Assembly: GCF_016019935.1 (NCBI RefSeq)
Contig: NZ_JAECMT010000005.1
Span: forward strand, 310,006 to 374,005
Direction of reading: 5' to 3'
Length of the DNA stretch: 64,000 nucleotides
From: Paenibacillus sp. GSMTC-2017
GTDB lineage: Bacteria > Bacillota > Bacilli > Paenibacillales > Paenibacillaceae
Within the stretch, counting starts at the first letter, position 1. Each line of letters starts with the position of its first letter. Of the stretch, positions 18,141-26,672 are shown in pieces. The position numbers and the translations under genes are program-made. The notes under the pieces are model-generated. The model saw only the letters and a list, made by a program, of their open reading frames with translations, had not been told where the DNA came from and did no database searches.

Positions 18141-18341
18141 ATGTCTAACGTTGAATTGAATGTTGAAGGTATGAGCTGTGGTCATTGCGTTAATTCAGTA
18201 GAAAAGGCGCTTGGTGAAATCGGAGTTAGCGGTAAAGTGGATCTAGCTAATAAGAAGGTAGCTGTAGAGTACGATGAAAGTAAAGTTACAGTTGATGCAA
18301 TCAAAGCGGCAATTGAAGACCAAGGTTATGACGTCGTTTAA
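18141..18341 (+). CDS. copZ: Copper chaperone CopZ-like
   Basis: A 66-residue heavy-metal-associated (HMA) domain protein with the metal-binding motif GMSCGHC (Cys13, Cys16) in a beta-alpha-beta-beta-alpha-beta pattern. It should carry Cu(I) in the cytosol to a P-type ATPase. The usual partner copA is not next to it; the operon ends here with a long hairpin. AGAGGAGAA provides the ribosome site. Cotranscribed with csoR. Confidence 0.92.
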   Translation: MSNVELNVEGMSCGHCVNSVEKALGEIGVSGKVDLANKKVAVEYDESKVTVDAIKAAIEDQGYDVV

Positions 18342-18368
18342 TATTAAATAAAGGTTATAGAATTGGAC

Positions 18369-18416
18369 AGGGCTGCCCTGTCGGCAACGATAATGCGTTG
18401 CCGGCCGCGCAGCCCT
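18369..18416 (+). terminator. Long GC-rich hairpin after copZ, possible terminator
   Basis: Outer arms GGGCTGC/GCAGCCC enclose inner arms CGGCAACG/CGTTGCCG. The tail TTATTGTT is a poor T-run, so termination is likely but not certain. Confidence 0.5.
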
Positions 18417-18785
18417 TATTGTTGATTTTATATTTAACCGATCTGTTCTGGAAACGAACAGCGTATTTATCCCCTTGTAAACTGCAGACAACATGTATAC
18501 TAAGTTGTGTGATCTAGTAGTATCCTAAAACAACGAAAGCCCTACCTCTCTTTCGTCCTTACGGTTCCGAGACCGCGCCAGTGTGAATCAGAATTACGTT
18601 ATGAAACATGAGTTGGAATTGTCAGTCATGATATCAAAATCTGAGGGAAATATTGAATCTCACTGGGGATTATAGGGGTTAAATATAACATTCCTACTAC
18701 TTTAACATATAAATGAAAAGATTGCAACAAATTACGAATGAGTTCTCACGATTTGGACATTCTAGTGTTGGAAGGGGGAGTATCA
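18417..18785. other. Intergenic region with small hairpins, no gene seen
   Basis: About 370 bases between copZ and the DUF421 gene. Two small inverted repeats lie in it: ACGAAAG (18533-18539) with CTTTCGT (18550-18556), then CGGT/ACCG at 18562-18575. I do not recognise a riboswitch class. No convincing open frame with a ribosome site. Confidence 0.4.
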
Positions 18786-19652
18786 ATGCCAGAATGGATA
18801 CAAATTGTACTTCGAACAATGGCGGCCATTGTCATTCTATTTATTATGACGAAGGTGCTCGGCAAGCGGCAAATATCAGAGCTTTCACTTTTTGAGTACA
18901 TAACCGGAATCTCAATAGGTAATATTGCTGCTTATGTTTCTCTGGATTTGGACAACCTCTGGTTTCTGGGCATTGTATCACTGATCGTATGGGTAAGTGT
19001 TTCTGTAGGTATAGAGTTGTTGACACTCAAAAGTAAGAAAATAAGAGATGTTGTTGATGGTAAGGGAACCGTCCTTATTCGGGATGGCAGATTGTTCAGA
19101 GACAAAATGAAAAAAGAAAGAATAACGTTGGACGAGTTATTGAATCAGCTTAGGAAAAAGGATGTTTATCGTGTAGCTGACGTTGAATTTGCCATCATGG
19201 AAGCTAGCGGCGAAGTAAATGTGCTTCTGAAGAAAGAGCTGCAACCAATTACTCCAGACATGTTAGGTTGGAGGATGAGTGAGGAACGAGCACCGTATTC
19301 TCTCGTAATGGATGGTCAAGTTATCGAAGAGGAACTGAAGGATTCAGGTCATAACAAAGAGTGGCTAAACCATGAACTGGGTCGGCACAATCTAAAGCTT
19401 GAAGATATTTTCTTATCTCAGCTTGATACTCAAGGTCAACTGACGTTCATGACTGTAGATGGACATAGTTATCCTAAGCAGTCTTCATCCAAGGCACAAG
19501 ATAAGATACAGGGACTAACGAAACAACTCGAACAGGAATTAAAACGGTTAGAAAAATTCGCTATTAATGAATCTGATCGCAAAAAGTATCAATCGGCTAT
19601 TTTTCACATAAATCAAGGAGTAGAAGCGATACGGCTGAAACCAACGGAATGA
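18786..19652 (+). CDS. DUF421 family membrane protein (YetF-like)
   Basis: A 288-residue protein with two or three N-terminal transmembrane segments (residues 5-80) containing the family signature KRQISELSLFEYITGISIGNIA, followed by a cytosolic domain with GTVLIRDGRLFRDKMKKERIT and DVEFAIMEASGEVNVLLKK. This is DUF421 of the YetF/YrbG group, common in spore formers and of unknown function. The C-terminal 100 residues are an extra, charged, partly coiled-coil tail. Start at 18786 chosen for GGGGGAG upstream; an in-frame ATG at 18738 has none. Confidence 0.85.
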   Translation: MPEWIQIVLRTMAAIVILFIMTKVLGKRQISELSLFEYITGISIGNIAAYVSLDLDNLWFLGIVSLIVWVSVSVGIELLTLKSKKIRDVVDGKGTVLIRDGRLFRDKMKKERITLDELLNQLRKKDVYRVADVEFAIMEASGEVNVLLKKELQPITPDMLGWRMSEERAPYSLVMDGQVIEEELKDSGHNKEWLNHELGRHNLKLEDIFLSQLDTQGQLTFMTVDGHSYPKQSSSKAQDKIQGLTKQLEQELKRLEKFAINESDRKKYQSAIFHINQGVEAIRLKPTE

Positions 19653-19676
19653 AAGCTCAAAATAATGGGTAAACAA

Positions 19677-19706
19677 GAAGAGGGTTCTTAATGAGAACCC
19701 TCTTCA
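19677..19706. terminator. Convergent hairpin terminator
   Basis: GAAGAGGGTTCT pairs with AGAACCCTCTTC. It lies between two convergent genes; the T-tail is weak on both sides. Confidence 0.65.
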
Positions 19707-19734
19707 ATTATGCATATATATAGGAAGAGATTTT

Positions 19735-20463
19735 TTAACGGCGCATTTGTGACTCTGATGGCGTGTATCGATCGGGTTGTGTGATTGGAGATGGCATGAC
19801 ATTGCCGCCAGCGAAATGATACTGAACTACCGTATTAAATGAATCGATCCATGGCGTGAGTGAACGACCGCCCCAAGCTTCTTTTGCGAATTGATTAAAG
19901 TAATTGACGAACTCCATATTAGCGGAGATATGCACTTCCTTCACAGTAGGAACATGCTGGCGAATAAGTTCAGCGATTGTCTGTTTTAATTCAGGAGAAA
20001 GATTGTTGTGATCATTAACAGAGAAATAGGAATTGTAAGGGGAAACTAATACTCGTCCATTACCAGCCGACTGGCCTGTATCTGAGTTATAAACCCCACC
20101 GTTTAATCCAGTATTGTTTTGTTCCTCAGTACCACCTGATCCTTTAGTCCCGACAGCTGTCCAATCGAGCATAATGCCTACGTATGCATTTTTGTCAGTG
20201 AGCATAACGATAGCTGATGCGATTCCGTTTAATGAGCTTACTTTCTGGGACATCATCGAGCTATATTCGAAAAAACTGTTGTTATGCTGGCTGCTATCCT
20301 TCGAAAGAGTGCCATATGCTCTTGCTTTAATCGTCTTCGGATCATGGGCTTTGCGACTTCCATAGTCGGAATCACTCTGCTGAACAAGCTGTTTGTAGTT
20401 GCAACCACTGTTAGAACTAATAACGGCTGTAGCCAGCAAGAGAAAGGTCATTTGTTTCATCAT
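19735..20463 (-). CDS. YhcN/YlaJ family sporulation lipoprotein
   Basis: A 242-residue secreted lipoprotein: signal peptide and Cys21 in SNSGC, a non-ideal lipobox because residue -3 is Asn. The mature part has SSLNGIASAIVMLTDKNAYVGI and LSPELKQTIAELIRQHVPTVKEVHISANMEFVNYF-type segments (split here by a long insert), which are the hallmark of YhcN/YlaJ proteins found in forespore inner membranes. A poorly conserved Gly/Asn-rich loop at about 105-140 is an insertion. Convergent with the DUF421 gene; GGGGGT lies upstream of the start. Confidence 0.8.
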   Translation of the reverse strand: MMKQMTFLLLATAVISSNSGCNYKQLVQQSDSDYGSRKAHDPKTIKARAYGTLSKDSSQHNNSFFEYSSMMSQKVSSLNGIASAIVMLTDKNAYVGIMLDWTAVGTKGSGGTEEQNNTGLNGGVYNSDTGQSAGNGRVLVSPYNSYFSVNDHNNLSPELKQTIAELIRQHVPTVKEVHISANMEFVNYFNQFAKEAWGGRSLTPWIDSFNTVVQYHFAGGNVMPSPITQPDRYTPSESQMRR

Positions 20464-20687
20464 TATTAGCTGACCCCCATTTCATAAATGAATACCTGTA
20501 GTGTTGGTCATGGGATAAGAAATATACGTTTTGGGCTCTATACATAATTGACCATGGGTTTGGTACACAATGAAGGGGAGAAGTATCATGGAATACGAAT
20601 GCAAAGCGGCTAATCAAGAGCTGAAAAAGGGCTAAAGTACGCGTTTTTGACAGCTTTGAGAACAATTTGTGAACTCTCTGTGGAACA

Positions 20688-20716
20688 TTGACAAAAAGAG
20701 GCTTCAACTTTATATT
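20688..20716 (+). promoter_or_regulatory. Promoter of the cta operon
   Basis: TTGACA (20688-20693), 17 bases, TATATT (20711-20716), about 110 bases before ctaC. The rest of the 365-base gap (20464-20828) shows no gene; a CcpA-like site was not evident to the eye. Confidence 0.75.
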
Positions 20717-20828
20717 TAATAAAGTGATTTAAGTTGCAGGAGTTGTCAAAACATCTGTGGAACACGCAGCAAGCCGCTTGCCACGTGAAAAAAGGCAGCT
20801 GCGAAAAAGTCAAAAGTGGGGTTGATTA

Positions 20829-21884
20829 ATGATGAATCGGTGGCAATTTTTAAAACGGCTAGCACCGCTAATGGCCATGATGGCTTTAGTACTGGCTGCT
20901 TGCGGACGGGAAGATTTATCGACGCTAAATCCTCAGGGACCAGTAGCGCAAGGGCAATTCGATCTGATGAAAACTTCGATCATAATTATGTCGATCGTAG
21001 TAGTAATCGTATTCGCACTTTCTTTTTATGTAATTATTCGTTTCCGCAGACGTTCAGGAGACAAAACGATTCCGAAACAAGTGGAAGGAAACCATAAGCT
21101 GGAGATTATCTGGACGGTTATCCCTATCATTTTGCTTGTTATTCTCGGCGTACCAACGGTACAATCGGTATTTAATTTAGCTAAAGACTACAGTAAAGAT
21201 CCTGACGCCGTTAAAGTTATTGTTACATCACATCTTTATTGGTGGGAATTCGAGTATCCTGAGCTAGGTATTAAGACTGCTCAAGAGCTGGTTATTCCAA
21301 CAGGCAAAACAATTTCAATCGAAGCGAAAACTGCTGATGTACTTCATTCATTCTGGGTTCCTTCATTAGCTGGTAAGATTGATACAAATCCTGCAGGTAA
21401 TGAGAACAGGATGTATTTCTCTGCTCCGAAAAAGGGCGTTTACTTAGGTAAATGTGCGGAATTATGTGGACCATCTCATGGTTTGATGGACTTTAAAGTT
21501 AAATCGGTTGATCCTGCGGCATTTGATCGATGGGCAGCGGCAATTAAAGCTCCGGTAGCGCTTCCAAGTGATCCAGCACTCGCTAAGACATTCGAAGACA
21601 GATGTCTTTCTTGCCATGCTGTAGGCGATATGGGTGGACCTGCTTATCCTAACCTTACAGGTATCGGAAGCCGGGAGTCTGTAGGCGGTATACTTGTCAA
21701 TGTTGAAGCTGATGATAAGAAATATGAGCATGAAGATACGATTTACAACAATCTATACAAATGGATTAAAGATCCTGAAGCATTTAAACCTGGCAACACA
21801 ATGCCAGATCATAAAGATTTAACCGAAGCCGAACTAAAAGGCATTGCTGAATATTTGGCTGGGCTAAAGCTGGACTACGAATAA
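20829..21884 (+). CDS. ctaC: Cytochrome c oxidase subunit II with fused cytochrome c (caa3)
   Basis: Subunit II of the caa3 terminal oxidase, taking electrons from cytochrome c into the CuA centre. The 351 residues have a lipoprotein signal (LVLAAC, Cys25), two transmembrane helices (about 47-71 and 93-115), a cupredoxin domain with CuA ligands His173, Cys209, Cys213, His217 and Met220, and a C-terminal cytochrome c domain with the haem motif CLSCH (259-263) and a candidate axial Met in NTMPD. First gene of ctaCDEF; 33 bases before ctaD. Confidence 0.96.
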   Translation: MMNRWQFLKRLAPLMAMMALVLAACGREDLSTLNPQGPVAQGQFDLMKTSIIIMSIVVVIVFALSFYVIIRFRRRSGDKTIPKQVEGNHKLEIIWTVIPIILLVILGVPTVQSVFNLAKDYSKDPDAVKVIVTSHLYWWEFEYPELGIKTAQELVIPTGKTISIEAKTADVLHSFWVPSLAGKIDTNPAGNENRMYFSAPKKGVYLGKCAELCGPSHGLMDFKVKSVDPAAFDRWAAAIKAPVALPSDPALAKTFEDRCLSCHAVGDMGGPAYPNLTGIGSRESVGGILVNVEADDKKYEHEDTIYNNLYKWIKDPEAFKPGNTMPDHKDLTEAELKGIAEYLAGLKLDYE

Positions 21885-21917
21885 AACTATCATCAGTGAT
21901 TGAAGGAGGTACCTACA

Positions 21918-23816
21918 TTGGCTCATGCACATGCACACACGCATGAGGTCAAACGTTACAGCGGCATAATGGACTGGCTGACTACGGTTGACCACAAAAA
22001 GATTGGCATATTGTATTTGATAGCTGGAGGATTTTTCTTCCTAGTAGGCGGTCTAGAAGCAATTCTAATCCGTATACAGCTTTGGAAGCCACAAAATACT
22101 TTCGTCTCAGCAGATACATATAATGAATTGCTTACAATGCACGGAACTACAATGATATTTTTGGCAGCGATGCCATTATTGTTTGCTTTAATGAACGCTG
22201 TCGTGCCGCTCCAAATCGGTGCACGTGACGTTGCTTTCCCTTTCGTTAACTCATTAGGTTTCTGGACATTCCTATTCGGTGGTATTCTATTGAATATTAG
22301 CTGGCTTACTGGAGCAGTTCCAGATGCAGGTTGGACGTCTTATGCACCTCTGGCCGGTACAACCTATAGCGGGGATCATGGAGTCGATTATTATGTGTTA
22401 GGTCTCCAGATAGCTGGTATAGGTACACTAATCGGGGGTATCAACTTCCTAGTAACAATCATTAACATGCGCGCACCAGGTATGACTTTCATGCGTATGC
22501 CATTGTTTACATGGACTGCTTTCATCACTTCTGCGCTTATCCTTTTCGCATTCCCTGCTCTTGCGGTAGGACTTGCTGCTTTGATGTTTGACCGTTTGTT
22601 TGATGCAAACTTCTTTGATCCTTCTGGTGGCGGTAACGCCGTACTGTGGGAGCATATTTTCTGGATATTCGGGCATCCTGAGGTGTATATCCTCATCTTG
22701 CCGGCATTCGGTGTTATTTCAGAAGTTATTAGTACATTCTCAAGAAAACGTCTATTCGGATACAGCTCGATGGTATTTGCAACGATTCTAATCGGTTTCT
22801 TAGGCTTCATGGTGTGGGCGCATCACATGTTCACAGTAGGTCTAGGACCGGTAGCGAATGCATTGTTCTCAATCGCAACGATGTTGATTGCGGTACCAAC
22901 AGGTATCAAAATCTTTAACTGGTTGTTTACAATGTGGGGCGGTTCCATTAAATTCTCGTCCGCAAACTTGTACGCTGTAGGTTTTGTTCCGACATTCGTA
23001 ATGGGTGGAGTAACAGGAGTTATGCTTGCAGCAGCACCAGCCGATTACCAATATCACGATACTTATTTCGTAGTAGCGCATTTCCACTACGTAATCGTAG
23101 GTGGCTTGGTACTAGGAATATTCTCTGGTCTACATTACTGGTGGCCAAAAATGTTTGGTCGCGTACTAAATGAAACACTTGGTAAACTAACATTCTGGAT
23201 GTTCTTTATCGGCTTCCACTTAACATTCTTTATTCAACATTTCCTTGGACTATTAGGAATGCCACGTCGTATTTGGCAGTACCTTGACGGTCTTGGTTTT
23301 AACGAAATGAACATGATTAGTACTGTTGGTGCTATGATGATGGGTATCGGAACACTTATGTTCTTGCTCAATGTCGTTATTACACAAGTAAAACCAGCTG
23401 ATGCGCCTAACGACCCTTGGGAAGATGGCCGTACGCTGGAGTGGACGATTCCATCACCTCCACCAGAATATAACTTTGCTCAAACTCCGCTAGTTCGCGG
23501 ATATGATGCTTATTGGAAAGAAAAACAAGATGGTAACAAAACGATGACGCCTGCTGAACCGATTGGTCCGATTCATATGCCGTCACCATCGATTCTTCCA
23601 TTCTTTATGGGTCTTGGTTTGTTTATCGCAGGTTTCGGATTTATGTATGCTCCAGATTGGGGTGTGCTTGGACCGATGAAAACAGGTCACTGGATCGGTA
23701 TACTAGGTCTTGTTATCGTGTTTGGTTGTATGTTCCTTCGTTCCATTAATGATGATCCTGGCTTCCATATTGAAGAGGAAGAAGTTCGTAGAGATTTAAA
23801 GGGGGGTAAAGCATGA
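21918..23816 (+). CDS. ctaD: Cytochrome c oxidase subunit I
   Basis: Catalytic haem a/haem a3-CuB subunit (632 residues, about 14 helices). Conserved ligands are visible in MHGTTMIFL, WIFGHPEVYI (CuB His and the cross-linked Tyr), WAHHMFTVG and VVAHFHYVIVGG. The N-terminus is histidine-rich (HAHAHTHE). The start is TTG at 21918, seven bases after GGAGGT; a TTG at 21900 precedes that ribosome site and is not used. It overlaps ctaE by 4 bases. Confidence 0.96.
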   Translation: MAHAHAHTHEVKRYSGIMDWLTTVDHKKIGILYLIAGGFFFLVGGLEAILIRIQLWKPQNTFVSADTYNELLTMHGTTMIFLAAMPLLFALMNAVVPLQIGARDVAFPFVNSLGFWTFLFGGILLNISWLTGAVPDAGWTSYAPLAGTTYSGDHGVDYYVLGLQIAGIGTLIGGINFLVTIINMRAPGMTFMRMPLFTWTAFITSALILFAFPALAVGLAALMFDRLFDANFFDPSGGGNAVLWEHIFWIFGHPEVYILILPAFGVISEVISTFSRKRLFGYSSMVFATILIGFLGFMVWAHHMFTVGLGPVANALFSIATMLIAVPTGIKIFNWLFTMWGGSIKFSSANLYAVGFVPTFVMGGVTGVMLAAAPADYQYHDTYFVVAHFHYVIVGGLVLGIFSGLHYWWPKMFGRVLNETLGKLTFWMFFIGFHLTFFIQHFLGLLGMPRRIWQYLDGLGFNEMNMISTVGAMMMGIGTLMFLLNVVITQVKPADAPNDPWEDGRTLEWTIPSPPPEYNFAQTPLVRGYDAYWKEKQDGNKTMTPAEPIGPIHMPSPSILPFFMGLGLFIAGFGFMYAPDWGVLGPMKTGHWIGILGLVIVFGCMFLRSINDDPGFHIEEEEVRRDLKGGKA

Positions 23817-24430
23817 GTGCACATTCACACTTAGACGGGCAATTGCCTCATGAGCCTGAAAAGGCGACCCTTGAGGGACGCAATAAAGTATTGGGCTTTT
23901 GGCTATTCCTTGGCGGAGAGACAGTATTGTTCGGAACGTTGTTTGCAGCGTTCCTAGCACTTCGTGACCAAGTACTTGATGGTCCGACTGAAGATCACTT
24001 ATTTAACCTTACATTGGTTGCTATCGCAACTGCAATCTTGTTGACATCAAGCTTGACAAGCGTATTCGCGATTCAAGCGATGCATCAACAAAATTTAAAA
24101 GCGCTAATTAACTGGCTAATCGTTACTGTCGTTTTAGGAGTTAGTTTCCTTCTTCTTGAGGGTTACGAATTTTGGCACTACGTACATGAAGGACATGGTT
24201 TTACAACAAGTGCATTCAGTTCTTCATTCTATACACTTGTTGGATTCCACGGTGCTCACGTATTGTTCGGGGTTTCATGGATCACGCTACTTATTTTCCA
24301 ATTGAAGAAAAAGGGTTTGACAGTAGTTACAGCACCAAAGGTATATGTTGCTGGTATGTACTGGCACTTTATCGATGTTGTATGGGTATTCATCTTTACA
24401 GTCGTGTATTTGATGGGAAAGGTGGTTTAA
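23813..24430 (+). CDS. ctaE: Cytochrome c oxidase subunit III
   Basis: A 205-residue, five-helix subunit III of the caa3 oxidase, which stabilises the catalytic core. Family features include LGFWLFLGGETVLFGTLFAAF, LLLEGYEFWHYVHEGHG, GFHGAHVLFGVSWI and YWHFIDVVWVFIF near the C-terminus. The short five-helix form is typical of Bacillus. It is translationally coupled to ctaD (ATGA) and followed by ctaF after three bases. Confidence 0.95.
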   Translation: MSAHSHLDGQLPHEPEKATLEGRNKVLGFWLFLGGETVLFGTLFAAFLALRDQVLDGPTEDHLFNLTLVAIATAILLTSSLTSVFAIQAMHQQNLKALINWLIVTVVLGVSFLLLEGYEFWHYVHEGHGFTTSAFSSSFYTLVGFHGAHVLFGVSWITLLIFQLKKKGLTVVTAPKVYVAGMYWHFIDVVWVFIFTVVYLMGKVV

Positions 24431-24433
24431 TTT

Positions 24434-24751
24434 ATGGCCAGCAATCAGCCTGCCACAGAACAAAACACCAGACGTCATAAGGTCGAAGGATCTAAGAAAC
24501 ACGTCGTTGCTTTCATTTTCTCCATTTTATTAACGTTTATCGCATTTGCAACTGTAATGAGTGGAGAAATTAACAAAGACTTTATCTACATCATCTTGCT
24601 CGGAACTGCTTTCCTACAAGTATTTGTACAGATGGCGTTCTGGATGCATATGAAAGATCGCGGTCATACGTACGCAATCATTGGTATTCTCACTGGCGTG
24701 TTTATCGTCTTTACATGTGTAATCATGGCTGAATATTGGGTTTGGTGGTAA
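24434..24751 (+). CDS. ctaF: Cytochrome c oxidase subunit IV
   Basis: A 105-residue, three-helix subunit IVB of the caa3 oxidase. It starts with a polar N-terminus and contains LGTAFLQVFVQMAFWMHMKDRGH, the family's recognisable helix. A hairpin terminator lies directly after the stop, so ctaG may be transcribed at a lower level by read-through. Confidence 0.92.
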   Translation: MASNQPATEQNTRRHKVEGSKKHVVAFIFSILLTFIAFATVMSGEINKDFIYIILLGTAFLQVFVQMAFWMHMKDRGHTYAIIGILTGVFIVFTCVIMAEYWVWW

Positions 24752-24783
24752 GACAGGGATTTTATCGCCATTCGAACGAAGTA

Positions 24784-24817
24784 GAAGAGGGTCCCGGGTT
24801 TGGGTCCCTCTTCTTTT
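24784..24817 (+). terminator. Internal terminator between ctaF and ctaG
   Basis: GAAGAGGG and CCCTCTTC form the stem with inner CCC/GGG pairs, followed by TTTT. It may attenuate transcription into ctaG. Confidence 0.7.
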
Positions 24818-24858
24818 GTAAAAAAGAAGAGTTAGGGTAAGAGAAAGGAGCCTCCACG

Positions 24859-25749
24859 ATGCTAGACTTAAACAAATATTTCTCCTTTGCTGAGCTGTGG
24901 ACACCAATGTTTCTATTCGCAATGATCGCAGTAATCATAGCGTATTTCTATTTAATTGGACCATGGAGAGAGAAGCACTTCCCGAGTGAGGCTAAAGCTA
25001 CAGCCAAGCAAAAATGGTTGTTTGTAGGCGGGGTTACGCTCGTTTATTTATCCCATGGTGGTCCATTAAATTTATTAGGACATTTGATGTTTACGTACCA
25101 CATGGTTAATATGTCGATTTCTTATTTAGTTGTACCACCTATGATTCTTTTAGGATTGCCTGCTTTTGTATGGCGCAAAGTGTTTTCGGCTAACTTCTGG
25201 AGGAAGTTCCGTTTTCTCATGAACCCGATTGTTACTCTAATTCTGTTTAATATGCTGTTTTCTTTTTATCATATTCCCGATGTCCATGACTATGTAATGA
25301 CTAACTTCACTATTCATCGACTTTATTATGTGGTACTGTTTATTACTTCATTCATGATGTGGTGGCAGATCGCATGTCCAGTACCTGAATGGTCAAAATT
25401 AGCAGACTTCAAGAAAATGGCATACGTATTTGCTAATGGCGTATTATTGACACCTGCCTGTGGTCTAATTATTTTTGCAGATGTAGGAATGTATGCGACG
25501 TACAGTGATCCTCAGGTATGGGCGACAGCAATGGGCTATTGTATGCCAGGTGATACAAGCTATCTTGTAAGTGAATTCGGAGGACCCCAATTTTTTAATA
25601 GTATGAGTGTAGTGGGGGACCAACAACTCGGTGGAATAATAATGAAGCTTGTACAGGAACTGATGTACGGCATCATCTTAGTATATATTTTCAAACAATG
25701 GTTTAAGCGTGAACATGCTGATGATGTGCCGAATCCGGAAACAGCGTAG
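24859..25749 (+). CDS. ctaG: Cytochrome c oxidase assembly factor CtaG
   Basis: A 296-residue multi-helix membrane protein of the caa3_CtaG family needed to mature the oxidase, probably through CuB insertion. It has about seven hydrophobic segments and the family motifs LSHGGPLNLLGHLMFTYHM, FYHIPDVHDYVM and WWQIACPVPEW, with several conserved His and Met. The name is shared with, but it is unrelated to, the Cox11-type CtaG. AAAGGAGCC precedes the start. Confidence 0.95.
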   Translation: MLDLNKYFSFAELWTPMFLFAMIAVIIAYFYLIGPWREKHFPSEAKATAKQKWLFVGGVTLVYLSHGGPLNLLGHLMFTYHMVNMSISYLVVPPMILLGLPAFVWRKVFSANFWRKFRFLMNPIVTLILFNMLFSFYHIPDVHDYVMTNFTIHRLYYVVLFITSFMMWWQIACPVPEWSKLADFKKMAYVFANGVLLTPACGLIIFADVGMYATYSDPQVWATAMGYCMPGDTSYLVSEFGGPQFFNSMSVVGDQQLGGIIMKLVQELMYGIILVYIFKQWFKREHADDVPNPETA

Positions 25750-25794
25750 ACACATGTAATTGAATCATTTATATTGGAGTGCGAGGTGAATCGG

Positions 25795-26256
25795 ATGGAT
25801 CTTAATACGCTTATGCCAACAGTTAGTACATTTTTTATTGTACTTAGTGCGGTTCTTGTAGCGTTTGGCTGGAGACTAGCAATTAAGCGCAAGCTGGAGC
25901 AACATCAGAAGATGATGGTATATGCAGCAATCGCGGCTATTATCTTTTTTATCATCTATGCTTCTCGAACAATTTTTATCGGAAGCACACCATATAACGG
26001 TCCAGATGGACTAAAGCCATATTATTTAGTTTTTCTACTGTTCCATATTGTAATGGCTACAGTCGCAGCCGTATTTGGTATTACAACCCTTACATTAGGT
26101 TACAAAAAGAAATTTGCAAAACATCGGAAACTTGGACGTGTTACGTCAATCATTTGGTTTTTCACAGCCATTACTGGTGTAGCGGTTTATTCCATTCTTT
26201 ATGTACTATATCCAGCAGCAGATGCGAAACCGCTGTTTGATGCTATATTCGGATAA
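25795..26256 (+). CDS. DUF420 family protein (CtaM/YozB-like)
   Basis: A 153-residue membrane protein with four to five helices of the DUF420 family. The motif YASRTIFIGSTPYNGP and HIVMATVAAVFGI are shared with YozB/CtaM, which is required for haem-copper oxidase maturation in Staphylococcus aureus. Its place at the end of the cta operon fits. The start ATG at 25795 follows GAGGTGA; an upstream ORF extension to 25774 lacks support. Confidence 0.85.
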   Translation: MDLNTLMPTVSTFFIVLSAVLVAFGWRLAIKRKLEQHQKMMVYAAIAAIIFFIIYASRTIFIGSTPYNGPDGLKPYYLVFLLFHIVMATVAAVFGITTLTLGYKKKFAKHRKLGRVTSIIWFFTAITGVAVYSILYVLYPAADAKPLFDAIFG

Positions 26257-26267
26257 TGAATGGAAGG

Positions 26268-26318
26268 AAGGGGCTGTCCTATTAAGTCATTCTCATGGCT
26301 TAGGGGATAGCCCCTTTT
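26268..26318 (+). terminator. Terminator of the cta operon
   Basis: AAGGGGCTGTCCTA pairs with TAGGGGATAGCCCCTT with one bulge, followed by TTTT. Confidence 0.8.
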
Positions 26319-26421
26319 GTACATATAGGAGAAACATTTTGACCCTAAAGAGGCAATTCACTTTCCAAAACAAATTGTTGAAGTAGTGATACAAATAGCT
26401 AGTGTTTTTTAGAACAAAAGG

Positions 26422-26450
26422 TTGACCTTTAAGAAGTACCGTACTATAAT
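26422..26450 (+). promoter_or_regulatory. Consensus-like promoter upstream of the T-box-like leader
   Basis: TTGACC (26422-26427), exactly 17 bases, TATAAT (26445-26450). This would start a leader of about 215 bases before the transporter. Confidence 0.75.
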
Positions 26451-26456
26451 TCCGTT

Positions 26457-26619
26457 TATCATAATAACTATCGAATGTGCGACGAAAAGAACTTTATTAA
26501 GCCGGTTTTCCTGGTAATAGAGAATTAGTGGTTGATGGAAACAGATATCGTTTCCAACTAAGGTGGTACATCGTGTATAGCCGCGTCACTATCGTTAAAG
26601 ATAGAGATGTGGCTTTTTT
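26457..26619 (+). ncRNA. T-box-like leader with terminator, possibly truncated
   Basis: Elements in the order expected for a T-box: AGAGA at 26519-26523, then GTGGTTGATGGAAAC resembling the apical stem I block, a 7-bp hairpin TGGAAAC/GTTTCCA (26536-26556), the core AAGGTGGTACATCG (26560-26573; consensus AGGGTGGNACCGCG), and a terminator (arms 26580-26593 and 26600-26613, then six T). UGGU in the core would pair with tRNA having discriminator A. However, only 36 bases separate AGAGA from the core, leaving little room for the specifier side of stem I, and no classical antiterminator is obvious. It may be shortened, degenerate or a look-alike. Confidence 0.4.
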
Positions 26620-26672
26620 GTATTGTACATCATGATCTAGAGGACAGAACACAGCAGATTGGATGGTATCAC

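Noticed and set aside
18531-18575. Possible riboswitch upstream of the DUF421 gene
   Set aside because: Only two small hairpins; no class-specific conserved core was recognised.
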